From contig CAVUAO010000003.1 in assembly GCA_963739515.1 (NCBI GenBank), positions 744,001 to 808,000 on the forward strand: a stretch of 64,000 nucleotides of DNA, in the 5' to 3' direction. The position numbers were made by a program, and so were the translations under genes. The notes beneath the pieces were generated by a model. That model did not search any database. It had not been told where the DNA came from and worked only from the letters and a program-made list of their open reading frames with translations. This stretch comes from JBFYTX01 sp963739515 (GTDB lineage: Bacteria > Chloroflexota > Dehalococcoidia > Dehalococcoidales > RBG-16-60-22). Below, in pieces: positions 44,452-53,574 of the stretch. Numbering within the stretch: position 1 is the first letter of the stretch; each line of letters opens with the position of its first letter.

Positions 44452-46065
44452 TTAGTGTGCTTCCATCCAGTCATCAGCCGAACTCCAGATAATGCCGTGT
44501 ATCTTAGGATAGTCGGTATGGACATAAGGATACACAATGGTAGCTTCATAGCTCCTCCAGAGCGGGATGAACAAGCAGTCTTCACCAGCCTGTTGGATGG
44601 CTGCCTTTATCTTGGGCATGGCTTCCGCAGAACTAGTGTATTTGGGGTCTATTGCTTCATTGCATAACTTTACAAAGGCGTCGGATTTCCAGATGTTGGG
44701 GGTGGCAAACGTCATCGGGTTCGGGCCATAATGAACGAATAGGTCCGAAGCGTCCGGGTTGATGCCGGAAGCCGTATAACAAAGGCCCTCCCAGCCGCCT
44801 TTAGCACCACCGAATAGCGCGCCAAAGTAACGGCCCAGATCGGCGATGTCAGGCTCTACAGTAATGCCCGCCAGGCCGAGGTCGTACACAAACAGAGCCA
44901 TTACATCGTTGGTATTTCCACCGGATGCTCCCAGAATCTTAATCGTGAAGCCATTGGGAAGTCCGGCCTCTTTCAGAAGGTCTTTTGCTTTCTGGGTGTT
45001 AAATGGCCGCGGGTTATAACCCGGGACATATCCCGGCCAGGTGTTGGAAGCCATCTGTGTTAACGGCTCAAAGAGGCCCTGCCCTATTGTCTGGGCTATC
45101 GTCGGCCGGTCAATCGCATACTCAATTGCCTCACGTACTTTTATATTGTTAAGCGGGCTGTTTGGATCGACATCGCTAAAAAGCATTACGTTGAACATGC
45201 CGGGGCCCTGTACGAGTTTGAAACCCTTTGCCTGAAGTGCCAGGATATTAGTCATAGAAGAGGTATCCATCCACTCATCTGCTTCGCCGGCCTGTAATGA
45301 AGCGGAGGCGACCGTCGGGTCGGTAATCGCGCGCATGATGATTTTATCAAGGTACGGCTTGCCCGGCTGCCAGTAGTTGGGGTTCTTCACAAAGGTGATA
45401 TGGTCGTCTCTGACCCATTCACTGACGGTGAAAGGACCGGTCCCGACGGCGTTAGCGCGCGCCCATTCTTTACTCTTATCATTATTGCTGCCTGACGGAA
45501 TCGTGCCGCCGGCAGTCAAATAAGATGTCGGGGAAATACACTGCGTTAATCCTAAGTTTTGTACCGTCTGCCAGTCAAATGACTTCATATGCATAATGAG
45601 AGTATTGTCGTCTTTGACTTCGAGCGAATCAATAAGATTGGTGCCGGTCCCACTCCTATTGTCTATCGCCAGTTGTACGTTCCAGCGGACTGCCTCGGCG
45701 TTGAACGGTGTGTTGTCCGTAAATTTTACGCCCTTCCGTAAGTGCCAGGTTATAGTTTTAGCAGTCTGGGAAGTTTCCCATGATGTAGCCAGAACGGGAA
45801 CCAGGGTCCCGCCATTTGGGCCCCATTCGCAAAGGTGCTCGAGAACCGGAAGCATCAGGAAGGAATCGGAGGGGGCTTTTTCCGGCCCATAGCCGAGGTC
45901 TTTAGGGATGGCGCCGGCAATGATTCTTAATGTGCCGCCTTGCACCGGCTTGCCGGCGGTAGGTGTAGCCGACGCTCCGGGTGTCGTCGTTGTCTTACCG
46001 CAGCCTGACAGGATTAGAGTTCCGATTAATGTTAGCGCCAGTAAGAAAAATAAAAGCTTCTTCAT
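44452..46065 (-). CDS. extracellular solute-binding lipoprotein, family 5 (DppA/OppA type)
   Basis: A 537-residue lipoprotein with signal peptide and lipobox LSGC (LILSGCGK). The family-5 signature is present as HLRKGVKFTDNTPFNAEAVRWNV, with FNVMLFSDVDPNSPLNNIKVREAIEYAID later. It binds solutes outside the membrane and delivers them to the permeases that follow. AAGGAG precedes the ATG. An IclR-family regulator gene lies just upstream in the same direction. Confidence 0.9.
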   Translation of the reverse strand: MKKLLFFLLALTLIGTLILSGCGKTTTTPGASATPTAGKPVQGGTLRIIAGAIPKDLGYGPEKAPSDSFLMLPVLEHLCEWGPNGGTLVPVLATSWETSQTAKTITWHLRKGVKFTDNTPFNAEAVRWNVQLAIDNRSGTGTNLIDSLEVKDDNTLIMHMKSFDWQTVQNLGLTQCISPTSYLTAGGTIPSGSNNDKSKEWARANAVGTGPFTVSEWVRDDHITFVKNPNYWQPGKPYLDKIIMRAITDPTVASASLQAGEADEWMDTSSMTNILALQAKGFKLVQGPGMFNVMLFSDVDPNSPLNNIKVREAIEYAIDRPTIAQTIGQGLFEPLTQMASNTWPGYVPGYNPRPFNTQKAKDLLKEAGLPNGFTIKILGASGGNTNDVMALFVYDLGLAGITVEPDIADLGRYFGALFGGAKGGWEGLCYTASGINPDASDLFVHYGPNPMTFATPNIWKSDAFVKLCNEAIDPKYTSSAEAMPKIKAAIQQAGEDCLFIPLWRSYEATIVYPYVHTDYPKIHGIIWSSADDWMEAH

Positions 46066-46123
46066 TTCTCTTAAATATCTCCTTTAATTTTTTTATATGA
46101 CCAACGAGGAATGGTCTGCTCAT

Positions 46124-46954
46124 TCAGACATGCACCACCTCCTTTTGATTAAAGGCCCCGGCGATAATGCGGGAAATATGCCCGGCGCTGGCCTTCAACT
46201 CTTCGATAACCTCATTGACTCTCGGCCTGAGACGGCTTTCCACGCCGACGACGTGTAAACTGGCCGGGCAGAGGTAATTTTTCACGGGAGCGGATATGCA
46301 GACGGCCCCGGGAATCCTCTCCCCGTAGGTAACGCAATATCCCACTCTCCGGATTTCCATCAGCTGCTCTAACAACAATTCCTTATCGGTGACGGTGTTC
46401 TCGGTGACACGGCGGATTTCCAGGTGTTTCAAAACCGTTTTTAATTCCCGGTCGTCCAGCTGGGAGAGCATTACCTTGGCCGTGGCGCCGGCGTATAAAG
46501 TCCCCAGTCTCTTGCCCTCGGCGGTAATTCTCAGGTCGTGTTTGCTGGGGATTTCATATAAAAGCATGTAGTGCAGCTGCATCATGATACTCAGGCTTAT
46601 CGTCTCCTCGGTAATGTCGGACAGGCGCATCATTTCGCGCAGGGCCAGCATAATGAGATACCGGTGGGCGATGGTCTCGTTCGAGGAAAGCTGCGTCACC
46701 AGGGGGCCGAGATAATATTTATGGCTGTTTTCGTCCTGGGTTGCCCAGTTGAGTTCTTTCAGAGACTGGAGCAGGCGGTGCACGGTCGAGGTGCTGTAAT
46801 TACTATAGCTGGCGATATCGGTGATGGTATTGATATCGTTGCTCAGGCAGGACATGATGACGGTGGCGCGGTTAAGGGACGTGGAGATAGTTGTTGATTT
46901 AACCGGTGGTATGTTATATTTCCGTATATCGGAATTATTTTCTCGTTGTAACAT
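46124..46954 (-). CDS. IclR family transcriptional regulator
   Basis: A 276-residue regulator. The N-terminal winged helix includes INTITDIASYSNYSTSTVHRLLQSLKELNW; the effector domain contains YAGATAKVMLSQL, SYG-like CVTYGERIPGAVCISAPV, and a C-terminal helix. IclR proteins control catabolic and transport operons in response to acids. It lies 58 bases upstream of the binding-protein gene and diverges from the URO-D gene at 47069, so it probably controls one or both. Confidence 0.88.
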   Translation of the reverse strand: MLQRENNSDIRKYNIPPVKSTTISTSLNRATVIMSCLSNDINTITDIASYSNYSTSTVHRLLQSLKELNWATQDENSHKYYLGPLVTQLSSNETIAHRYLIMLALREMMRLSDITEETISLSIMMQLHYMLLYEIPSKHDLRITAEGKRLGTLYAGATAKVMLSQLDDRELKTVLKHLEIRRVTENTVTDKELLLEQLMEIRRVGYCVTYGERIPGAVCISAPVKNYLCPASLHVVGVESRLRPRVNEVIEELKASAGHISRIIAGAFNQKEVVHV

Positions 46955-47068
46955 CGCCCCATTATATCACGGCGCGTCAAGATATGATAATCGAGAAAAA
47001 ACAGCTTCAATTTTAGATTTTTAAAACGGTGGGAAGCATAAAAAATATTATTCTGGAGTTGAATGAGA

Positions 47069-48400
47069 ATGGCAAAGAAATGGCAGGAATTAACACCGGG
47101 CGAAAAACGCGAGGAAAGGTTTAAACGCTGGCTTGCACCGGACGGCGTCAAGTTCTCCGGCGCCAAGGCCCAGGAAGGGTATCAAAAGAGGGTCACCAGG
47201 TTCATCAAGGTCCTCAAACTGGAAGAGCCCGACCGCGTGCCGGTGATCCTGCCGGCGGGCACTTTCCCGCTTTATTACGCCGGTCTGACGCTGAAAGAGG
47301 CCATGTACGATAACGCCAGGCTGCTTAAAGCCTACCGCAAGTTCTTTAACGACTTCGAGTCGGACACTTTTTCCGGTTCCGGCATGGTGCCCCCGGGAAA
47401 GGTGATGGAAATTATCGGCAGCGTCACTTCAAGATGGCCGGGACACGGCCTGCCCGACGATGCCAGCATGATGAATTTCGTCGAGGGGGAGTATATGAAG
47501 GCGGACGAGTACGATTTGTTGCTCAATGACATGTCTGACTATATTCTCCGCTATTACTTACCGCGTTCGCTGGGAGCACTGGCGCCTCTGGCGAAGTTCA
47601 CGCCTTTACCCCATATCCTGGGCATGCCCAATCGTTTCATCGCCCCGGCGGTGATGCCGGAAGTGCGGGCAATGTTCCAATCGATTATCGCTTACGGGGA
47701 GGAGACGGAGAGATGGCAGCGGCCGCTTTTAGGGTTCGACCGTGAAGCGCTGGCAGCGGGCTATCCGATGTTCTCCGGCGGCCAGTCCCACGCCCCGTTC
47801 GATATCCTCGCCGATACCCTGCGGGGGACGAGGGGAATCGTCATGGACATGTACCGCCAGCCGGACAAGCTCCTGCAAGCCACGGAAATGCTGACGCCGG
47901 TAAACATCGAAATCGGCCGGCAAATGGCCGATGCCTCCGGCCGGCCGGTCGTGTTTTTTGCGCTCCACAAAGGCGATGATACCTTTATGTCCGATAAGCA
48001 GTTCGAAAAGTTCTACTGGCCGACGCTCCGGAAGGTAATTTCAGGGCTCATCGAAGAGGGCTGCGTGCCGATGCTTTTCGCCGAGGGACGGTATGACCAC
48101 CGCCTGGAAATCATTAAAGACCTGCCCGCGGGCAAAGCGATGTGGCATTTCGACCAGACGGATATGGCCAGGGCGAAGAAAATCCTCGGCGATAACGCCT
48201 GCATCGCCGGGAACGTGCCTTCCTCCCTGCTGTGCACGGGCACGCCTAAGGCGGTTAAAGAGTACTGCCGCCGGCTCATCGAGGTCTGCGGCCAGGGCGG
48301 CGGCTTTATACTGACCGGCGGCGCCAGTATCGATAAGGGCAACCCGGCGAACCTGCGCGCCATGATGGAAGCCGCCCTGGAGTACGGTGTCTATAAATAG
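47069..48400 (+). CDS. uroporphyrinogen decarboxylase (URO-D) family protein, probable corrinoid-type methyltransferase
   Basis: A 443-residue protein of the URO-D fold. Segments such as RVTRFIKVLKLEEPDRVPVILP, FFALHKGDDTFMSDKQFEKFYWPTLRKVI and WHFDQTDMARAKKILGD fit the methyltransferase branch (MtaA/MtbA/CmuA relatives) more than heme synthesis. Known members use zinc and transfer methyl groups to or from corrinoid. The start is taken at the second ATG (47069), because TGGAG lies 10 bases before it. Divergent to iclR; O-demethylation of a methoxy-aromatic is one possible role, unproven. Confidence 0.75.
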   Translation: MAKKWQELTPGEKREERFKRWLAPDGVKFSGAKAQEGYQKRVTRFIKVLKLEEPDRVPVILPAGTFPLYYAGLTLKEAMYDNARLLKAYRKFFNDFESDTFSGSGMVPPGKVMEIIGSVTSRWPGHGLPDDASMMNFVEGEYMKADEYDLLLNDMSDYILRYYLPRSLGALAPLAKFTPLPHILGMPNRFIAPAVMPEVRAMFQSIIAYGEETERWQRPLLGFDREALAAGYPMFSGGQSHAPFDILADTLRGTRGIVMDMYRQPDKLLQATEMLTPVNIEIGRQMADASGRPVVFFALHKGDDTFMSDKQFEKFYWPTLRKVISGLIEEGCVPMLFAEGRYDHRLEIIKDLPAGKAMWHFDQTDMARAKKILGDNACIAGNVPSSLLCTGTPKAVKEYCRRLIEVCGQGGGFILTGGASIDKGNPANLRAMMEAALEYGVYK

Positions 48401-48426
48401 GGCATGAGGATATTTTTAAAGTGATT

Positions 48427-48441
48427 TGGTGGAGCCGGGGG
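48427..48441 (-). other. sequence matching a tRNA/tmRNA 3' end (possible attachment remnant)
   Basis: On the minus strand it reads CCCCCGGCTCCACCA, the form of an acceptor stem plus CCA. No T-arm or complete tRNA/tmRNA precedes it, so it is not a functional RNA gene. Related 3'-end sequences occur at 53499 and 54443. Such fragments can mark integration sites, but a chance match is possible. Confidence 0.35.
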
Positions 48442-48657
48442 TACAATAGGCAGAACTTTTTCTATCTCATTTAAGCTCAACATTTAGATCATAAGAAGAT
48501 TCGTTGTACAAAACAAGCTTATGTACCCAACAAAATACTAGATTGTTGAGCGTATCGAGTATTTAAAGACATTGAGTTTGAAGTGGAGATATTTTAAGTA
48601 TGTAGGAGGAGATGCGGATATTTAAACTACCGACCTTTTAAACTCCGTGTAGCTAGG

Positions 48658-48690
48658 AAAAAAGGCGGAGACCGCGTGCCTCCTTTTCTT
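48658..48690 (-). terminator. possible terminator after marR-type gene
   Basis: On the minus strand AAAAGGAGGC ... GCCTTTTTTCC can form an imperfect hairpin with a T run. It sits just past the stop codon of the gene ending at 48698. Confidence 0.4.
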
Positions 48691-48697
48691 GGGGAAT

Positions 48698-49201
48698 TTA
48701 AGGTAAAAACGGCGGTCGGTAGTCCATCCCAAGTAGGTCGCGCGCGGTATCACGCAGCTTCATCAAAGTAGACTCCAATCGTTTCTTTTCTTCGAATGAT
48801 AATTTTTCGAATATCAGGTGTATAGAACGTTCAGTGACCTTTTTATGATATAACTCAATACCTTTTTCCGTTAAAGTAATATATGTCTTGAGGTCGCCCA
48901 AGTTTTTGGTCTTTTTAATCAACCCCTTTTTCTCCATACGGTTAACCAGGGTTGATACCGAATTAAACACCTTTAATGTCCAGTTTGCCAGTTCTTCAAT
49001 TGTTACTGGCCTGTTTTCTCTTGAAAGCATCGCCAATATTCTAGCCTGCGGTTGGGTCATATGGAGATGCTTTAGCTCAAGTTCCACGGTGTTGGTAATG
49101 ATGCTATCAGCTTGGTCGAGTAGGATATAAAGGTTGATATCCGGGTCATTCTTTTTCGACGTTCTTATGTTTTCAATATCATTTTGGTTTTTTTTCATCA
49201 T
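48698..49201 (-). CDS. MarR family transcriptional regulator
   Basis: A 167-residue winged-helix protein. The recognition segment is VTIEELANWTLKVFNSVSTLVNRMEKKGLIKK and the wing is KNLGDLKTYITLTEKG. It lies after the PhlG-like, ferredoxin and flavoprotein genes on the same strand, so it likely senses an aromatic ligand and controls that unit. The ribosome-binding site is weak. Confidence 0.82.
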   Translation of the reverse strand: MMKKNQNDIENIRTSKKNDPDINLYILLDQADSIITNTVELELKHLHMTQPQARILAMLSRENRPVTIEELANWTLKVFNSVSTLVNRMEKKGLIKKTKNLGDLKTYITLTEKGIELYHKKVTERSIHLIFEKLSFEEKKRLESTLMKLRDTARDLLGMDYRPPFLP

Positions 49202-49344
49202 GATGAACCTGCTATTTCAATATTGGTTTCGGTTATTTCCTTTAGCTTAGAATAAATATAACACAGTGTCAATTTAAGATAAAAAGGAGGAAATTATTGC
49301 TAATTATCCTCCCTCTTTTCCAAAATTCAGGATGGCTATAATTG

Positions 49345-51038
49345 TTAAGCGGGTTTAATCTTATACTTACCTACCGGGACCGGTTGTGTCGTAAGTTTCA
49401 TCTTGCCATTATCCTGTTTTATGATTATCCACTTAAGCCAATTCTTATCGTCAGGTGCCGGAAAATCTTCGCGGAAATGGAACCCCCGACTTTCCTCTCT
49501 CATTAAGGCTGCCCTGTATGTTAACTCGGCGCATAAAACCATGCTCTTAACTTCATGGCATTTACTGAGGTAATGGGGATCCTTTGCCTTTAAACCTGAT
49601 ATTTTCTCCTTTAAATCATCAAGCCTTACCAAAGCTTCATTCAAGCGTTCTTTACTTCGGCGAAGATTATACTTCATTGGAGCCATAACATCTTGTAATA
49701 CCAATATTGCATCCCCCGGTAAGAAATTCTTGCCTTTATGTAGTGGGGCGAAAATATTATCTTTCAAAGTCTTTATTTCGGTATAACTAATACCACTGAA
49801 AGACGAATCTTCAATATCACGGGAAGCTGAAGGGCCAGCCCACCCTGCACTAATAACCGCAAACATGATCCCCGATCCGGTGTTATACCGGGAGGTGAAG
49901 CCACAGCTCCAGCCACTGCTGAACCTGCATAACTGGTATCGCCAATAGCCCATAATCCCTTAAGGCTGGTCTTCATTTCATGGTCTACTTTAATACATGA
50001 GGTTTCACCATGTAACGGCACGCCTATCTCCCGCCTGACATTCGGCGGAAACCCGTATTTTATTTCTTTTTCAGCCATGTGCCGTTGCCAGTCATTCAAT
50101 TTGGGTAAGTCAGTATGCACTACATACGGGGGATTTGAAGGCGGTGGGGCAAAATATATTGGCCCTCTCCCCTCGGCAACTTCTTTTTCTAAACCAACGG
50201 CTAATTCCACAGGCAAAAACACACCCGTTGGGCCTTCACCGGGCAAATATTTCTTAGATAAATTTTCACCGAGCGCATTAACAAGGAATTGATGGCCTAC
50301 CATACCACTATCTGTATCCTGCCATACAGTATGACCGTAGAGATTGCCATATTCGACATTTCTCATCTCTGCCCCGGCACGATAAGCTGCGGCAATTCCA
50401 TCGCCGGTACCGGCAATCCAGAACCTTCTCACTTTATAACCGCAACTGCCATTTGCTAATACAGTTGCTTTAGCTCTAAAGATGTAAAATTTGCCGGTAA
50501 TAATATCAAAACCGACTGCGCCAATGACTTTATTTGATTTTGTTAATAAATCAACAACATGTATTTTATTTAAGAACTTTGTACCCATTTTACGGGCTTT
50601 ACTCTTGATAGGTAGCATCAAATCAATATCAATATAGGTCGTTGACCACTCAGGAGCCCAGAATGCGGGAGTGATGATTAGCTGGCCGTCCGGGGTCTTA
50701 GCCAGGTTTGAGCCCCACTCATCAAATTCCTCAATTGCTTTATACGAACGCGCGACATATTTAGCAAGTAACTCCTGGTCGTTTAAATAGAACCCGGATG
50801 TACGTACCTGAAAGTCCATAAACTTGTCCGGGTTATTCCCAGGCCCCAGAAATGCCAGAATCCCGCCGATTTTGGTTGCTTTGCCCGCCCAGCCAGCGGT
50901 CTGTTTTTCAACGACTAAAACATCAGCGTCTGGGTTTTTTTCTTTTGCTTTCACGGCTGTGACCAGACCGCCGATACCGCCGCCGATAATCAATACATCG
51001 GAAGAAATCACTTCACCTAAATCTTCTGTATTAGCCAT
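49345..51038 (-). CDS. AprA/fumarate reductase-like FAD flavoprotein, one frameshift
   Basis: Two overlapping frames form one flavoprotein of about 560 residues. The first (51038 to about 49880) carries the FAD motif VLIIGGGIGGLVTAVKAKE and the C-terminal FAD motif TSLKGLWAIGDTSYAGSA. The second continues with TGSGIMFAVISAGWAG and the helical domain DVMAPMKYNLRRSKERL, ending at 49345. A one-base change near 49875-49890 restores continuity. It is related to the flavoprotein at 40356 but shorter. AAGGAGGT precedes the ATG. The ferredoxin gene 49 bases upstream is its likely electron partner. Confidence 0.8.
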
Positions 51039-51087
51039 ATTAGGACCTCCTTCATTCCGGTTAGCTCCTGACTTTAATACAAAATAA

Positions 51088-51327
51088 TTAGTATGATGAG
51101 CGTAAGGGCGCAGGGATATTGGGAATTACTTCAATGCATTGAGCTGTGCATCCAGCTTCACAGGCCAGGCACCAGACACAGTCTTCAGGGTAGGCAACAA
51201 CCGGTTTCTTATCGGCATCATTCCAGCGGATGACGTCTGCAAAGCAGGCATTCATACACGTTTTACAACCTTTGCAGTTATTAAAATCAATCTTTATCTC
51301 TTTTACCCATGTTTTAGGTATATTCAT
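51088..51327 (-). CDS. dicluster 4Fe-4S ferredoxin
   Basis: A 79-residue ferredoxin with two motifs, CKGCKTCMNACFADVI and CVWCLACEAGCTAQCIEV. It is the small partner of the AprA-like flavoprotein that follows. GAGGTGA precedes the ATG at 51327. It lies 10 bases after the PhlG-like gene, so the three are one operon. Confidence 0.88.
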   Translation of the reverse strand: MNIPKTWVKEIKIDFNNCKGCKTCMNACFADVIRWNDADKKPVVAYPEDCVWCLACEAGCTAQCIEVIPNIPAPLRSSY

Positions 51328-51337
51328 TATTCACCTC

Positions 51338-51985
51338 TTATTTAACGTAAATAATCTTGGAACCCTGTTTTATTATTTTCAGGGAAGCTTGGCGGTTAAT
51401 GGTCGGGTCTGAGACCGCCTGCCATATTCCCCAGAGCGTCGGCAGGAAAGCTTTGAATGTGCTCACTTCAGCAATGTTATGGGTGCGCCAGCCGCCTCCT
51501 GTCGGTTTCTTCCCGCTGGGGTGCGGCGGCATCAGACCGGCTGGTGCGCCTCCGGGAGGTCCTCCCGGGATACCATGCATGCAGGAACGCATCTTGCATC
51601 CGCCGGGGATTGGTTCCCACTGGTGAGAAAGCACGACATGGGATTTATTTCCGGACTGGGGGTCGGTTGGCCCTGCGGCGGTAAGAAGGTGTTCATATGT
51701 CCAGAACTTTTTTTGTTCCTCCGTCCCCAGATTAGGATCGACCCATTCGATACGAATAGGCATGACCGGGCCATAATCGATACTTTCGGTGGCAATCTGG
51801 ACGGCTCCGATATGCCCACCCAAAGGCGGCTTAATCTTCCATCTAAAACCCTTGTGCTCGTCGGGACACCATAACTCATAGCCTTTTTCCATGTTGACCC
51901 ACCACCAATCGAGCATTTCGGCGGTCACTCCGGGAATTACATGGTCGACAACTATCCATGCTGCCGGAAACTTTTCTTCTTGCAT
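51338..51985 (-). CDS. PhlG (2,4-diacetylphloroglucinol hydrolase) family protein
   Basis: A 215-residue protein with the signature of the DAPG hydrolase family: VIPGVTAEMLDWWWVNMEKG followed by YELWCPDEHKGFRW, then VVLSHQWEPIPGGCKMRS. PhlG is a zinc enzyme that cleaves a C-C bond between the phloroglucinol ring and an acetyl group without oxygen. Here the protein is shorter than PhlG (about 290 residues), so the substrate may differ. A start at 51985 is chosen because GGAGG directly abuts the upstream ATG at 51997, too close to use. It is the first gene of an operon with a ferredoxin and an FAD flavoprotein. Confidence 0.75.
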   Translation of the reverse strand: MQEEKFPAAWIVVDHVIPGVTAEMLDWWWVNMEKGYELWCPDEHKGFRWKIKPPLGGHIGAVQIATESIDYGPVMPIRIEWVDPNLGTEEQKKFWTYEHLLTAAGPTDPQSGNKSHVVLSHQWEPIPGGCKMRSCMHGIPGGPPGGAPAGLMPPHPSGKKPTGGGWRTHNIAEVSTFKAFLPTLWGIWQAVSDPTINRQASLKIIKQGSKIIYVK

Positions 51986-52068
51986 CTTAGATATCATCCT
52001 CCTTTTAATATCGCTTTTCTAATAATTAGGTAGTTAATTTTCCTTTAACGTTACCAAAGATTTTTTCC

Positions 52069-52097
52069 TTGACAAAATACTTGAAAGGTAATATTAT
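52069..52097 (+). promoter_or_regulatory. sigma-70-type promoter without an adjacent gene
   Basis: TTGACA (52069-52074), a 17-base spacer and TATTAT (52092-52097): a near-perfect consensus. No convincing gene begins within the next 550 bases; the next is the SnoaL-like gene at 52671. It could serve a long leader, a small RNA, or a decayed gene. Confidence 0.55.
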
Positions 52098-52308
52098 TAT
52101 CGTTAATCATAAATGATATTATATATGAAGTCAACTATTATGTGTAATATGATGTTGATATTTTGAATATCGAATATTATCATCTATAACCAGGTACATC
52201 CTGATAGAGCCGGTGATTATTGCCCATCAACTCCTGAGACCATTCTAGCTATGGTAACTACTCTATAACTGGTACAACTACCGGGGGGCAGGTCACCACT
52301 ATATCAAT

Positions 52309-52464
52309 ATGCCTAAGCTCTATTATGGAAACACAACGGTAGGCACTTCTATATTCAGTTTCGGAAACTATGTGGCGCGGCAGATCAAGCAGAACGAGAC
52401 CATCGTACAGTGTTGCAGGCTTTGCGAGTTTAGATTAAGTGTAGCGACATCGAGATGGAGCTAA
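52309..52464 (+). pseudogene. possible gene fragment, unrecognised
   Basis: The open frame reads MPKLYYGNTTVGTSIFSFGN and continues YVARQIKQNETIVQCCRLCE, with protein-like composition; the same frame is open back to 52258. There is no ribosome-binding site and the surroundings are A+T-rich and gene-free. I read it as the remnant of a longer gene; I do not recognise the family. The rest of 51998-52670 shows nothing further. Confidence 0.3.
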
Positions 52465-52670
52465 CAAAATCTAGTACACTCCATTGTTTTTCTTAATTTA
52501 GTAGACTATAATCACAAATAATTCGATGTATTGCCCTCAAATATAAGCTCCCAGTTCTTGAGGCTATCTTTAATCTAGCAATAAGTAAGAACTGATAATC
52601 ACTGTTTAAGGTAGGTTACCTCCAATTACGAATTGTGCCCGTGAAAATAAGCATTTAAACGGAGAATACA

Positions 52671-53312
52671 ATGAGGATGACTATGAAACAAATAGAGGCT
52701 GAAATTAACAGTCTCAAGAAACAGGTTGCAGCCGGGCAACGCGCTAAGGACGAACTCGATATTTGCAAAGTGCAGTCGCTCTACTCACACCACTACCAAG
52801 TCGGGAAGCGAGCTGAAGTGTCAACGCTTTTCGCGCAGCATACACCTGGAGTGACATTAGAAATCGAGGACAGTGGCATTTACGAAGGTATTGAGAGTAT
52901 TACCCGATTTTGGAACACGGTTTTCGGTGGCAATAAGCCTTTCCCACCGGGATGGATGGCTGTCCACATGACCTGCAACCCGGTCATTGAATTCAACAAA
53001 GACAGTACCCAGGCAAAAGGCGTCTGGCACTCGCATGGTTTCTGTACGATTGGTCGTATCCCGTTCATCTGCTCCGGTAAATATGACATGGAGTACGTCA
53101 AAGAAGATGGTGAGTGGAGAATATTCACCTTTATTTACCGGCAGATTTTCATGTCGCCCTACCATCAAGGCTGGGTAGAGGCACCTTCTGTGGGTAGCAT
53201 CGCAGCAAATCCACAAAATAAACCGGATAGAGCTTCTTCTTTTCATGCACCTTACACCCCCGGCGAGATCTATTATCCTCAGCCCCCAGCGCCACAGCCT
53301 TACAATGATTAA
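52671..53312 (+). CDS. SnoaL-like domain protein
   Basis: A 213-residue protein. A short helical N-terminus (KQIEAEINSLKKQVAAGQRA) precedes an NTF2-like cone fold of the SnoaL/BaiE type: ICKVQSLYSHHYQVGKRAEVS, GIYEGIESITRFWNTVF, and the closing strands WRIFTFIYRQIFMSP. Such domains act as dehydratases, isomerases or cyclases on ring or steroid-like substrates. A Pro-rich tail (PPAPQPYND) ends it. CGGAG lies before the ATG at 52671. An SDR gene follows on the same strand. Confidence 0.72.
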   Translation: MRMTMKQIEAEINSLKKQVAAGQRAKDELDICKVQSLYSHHYQVGKRAEVSTLFAQHTPGVTLEIEDSGIYEGIESITRFWNTVFGGNKPFPPGWMAVHMTCNPVIEFNKDSTQAKGVWHSHGFCTIGRIPFICSGKYDMEYVKEDGEWRIFTFIYRQIFMSPYHQGWVEAPSVGSIAANPQNKPDRASSFHAPYTPGEIYYPQPPAPQPYND

Positions 53313-53498
53313 CTACGAGAGGCATGATTGGCAGTACTCAAACAACGTATTCAAAAAATAATAAGGCAAAACACAGCTTTAGGAAACTACCAGAACTGAT
53401 AAAACGGCATCAGATCAAACCTCTGAAAAAGAGAAATAAACGCTTATAATAGGCTAGACACAGAAATAAACCAGGTAAGCCAGTTAATGATATATCGT

Positions 53499-53521
53499 GT
53501 TTCAGGTGGAGTTCGACTATC
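53499..53521 (+). repeat. tmRNA 3'-arm-like direct repeat, left copy
   Basis: GTTTCAGGTGGAGTTCGACT matches the copy at 54443 at all but two positions over 23 bases. It resembles the T-arm of a tmRNA but is followed by unrelated sequence. The two copies flank the SDR gene. Confidence 0.5.
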
Positions 53522-53574
53522 ATGGGAGAAATAATTGAAGAAAAAGAATATTCGTGAAAATACGGAGGGATTCC

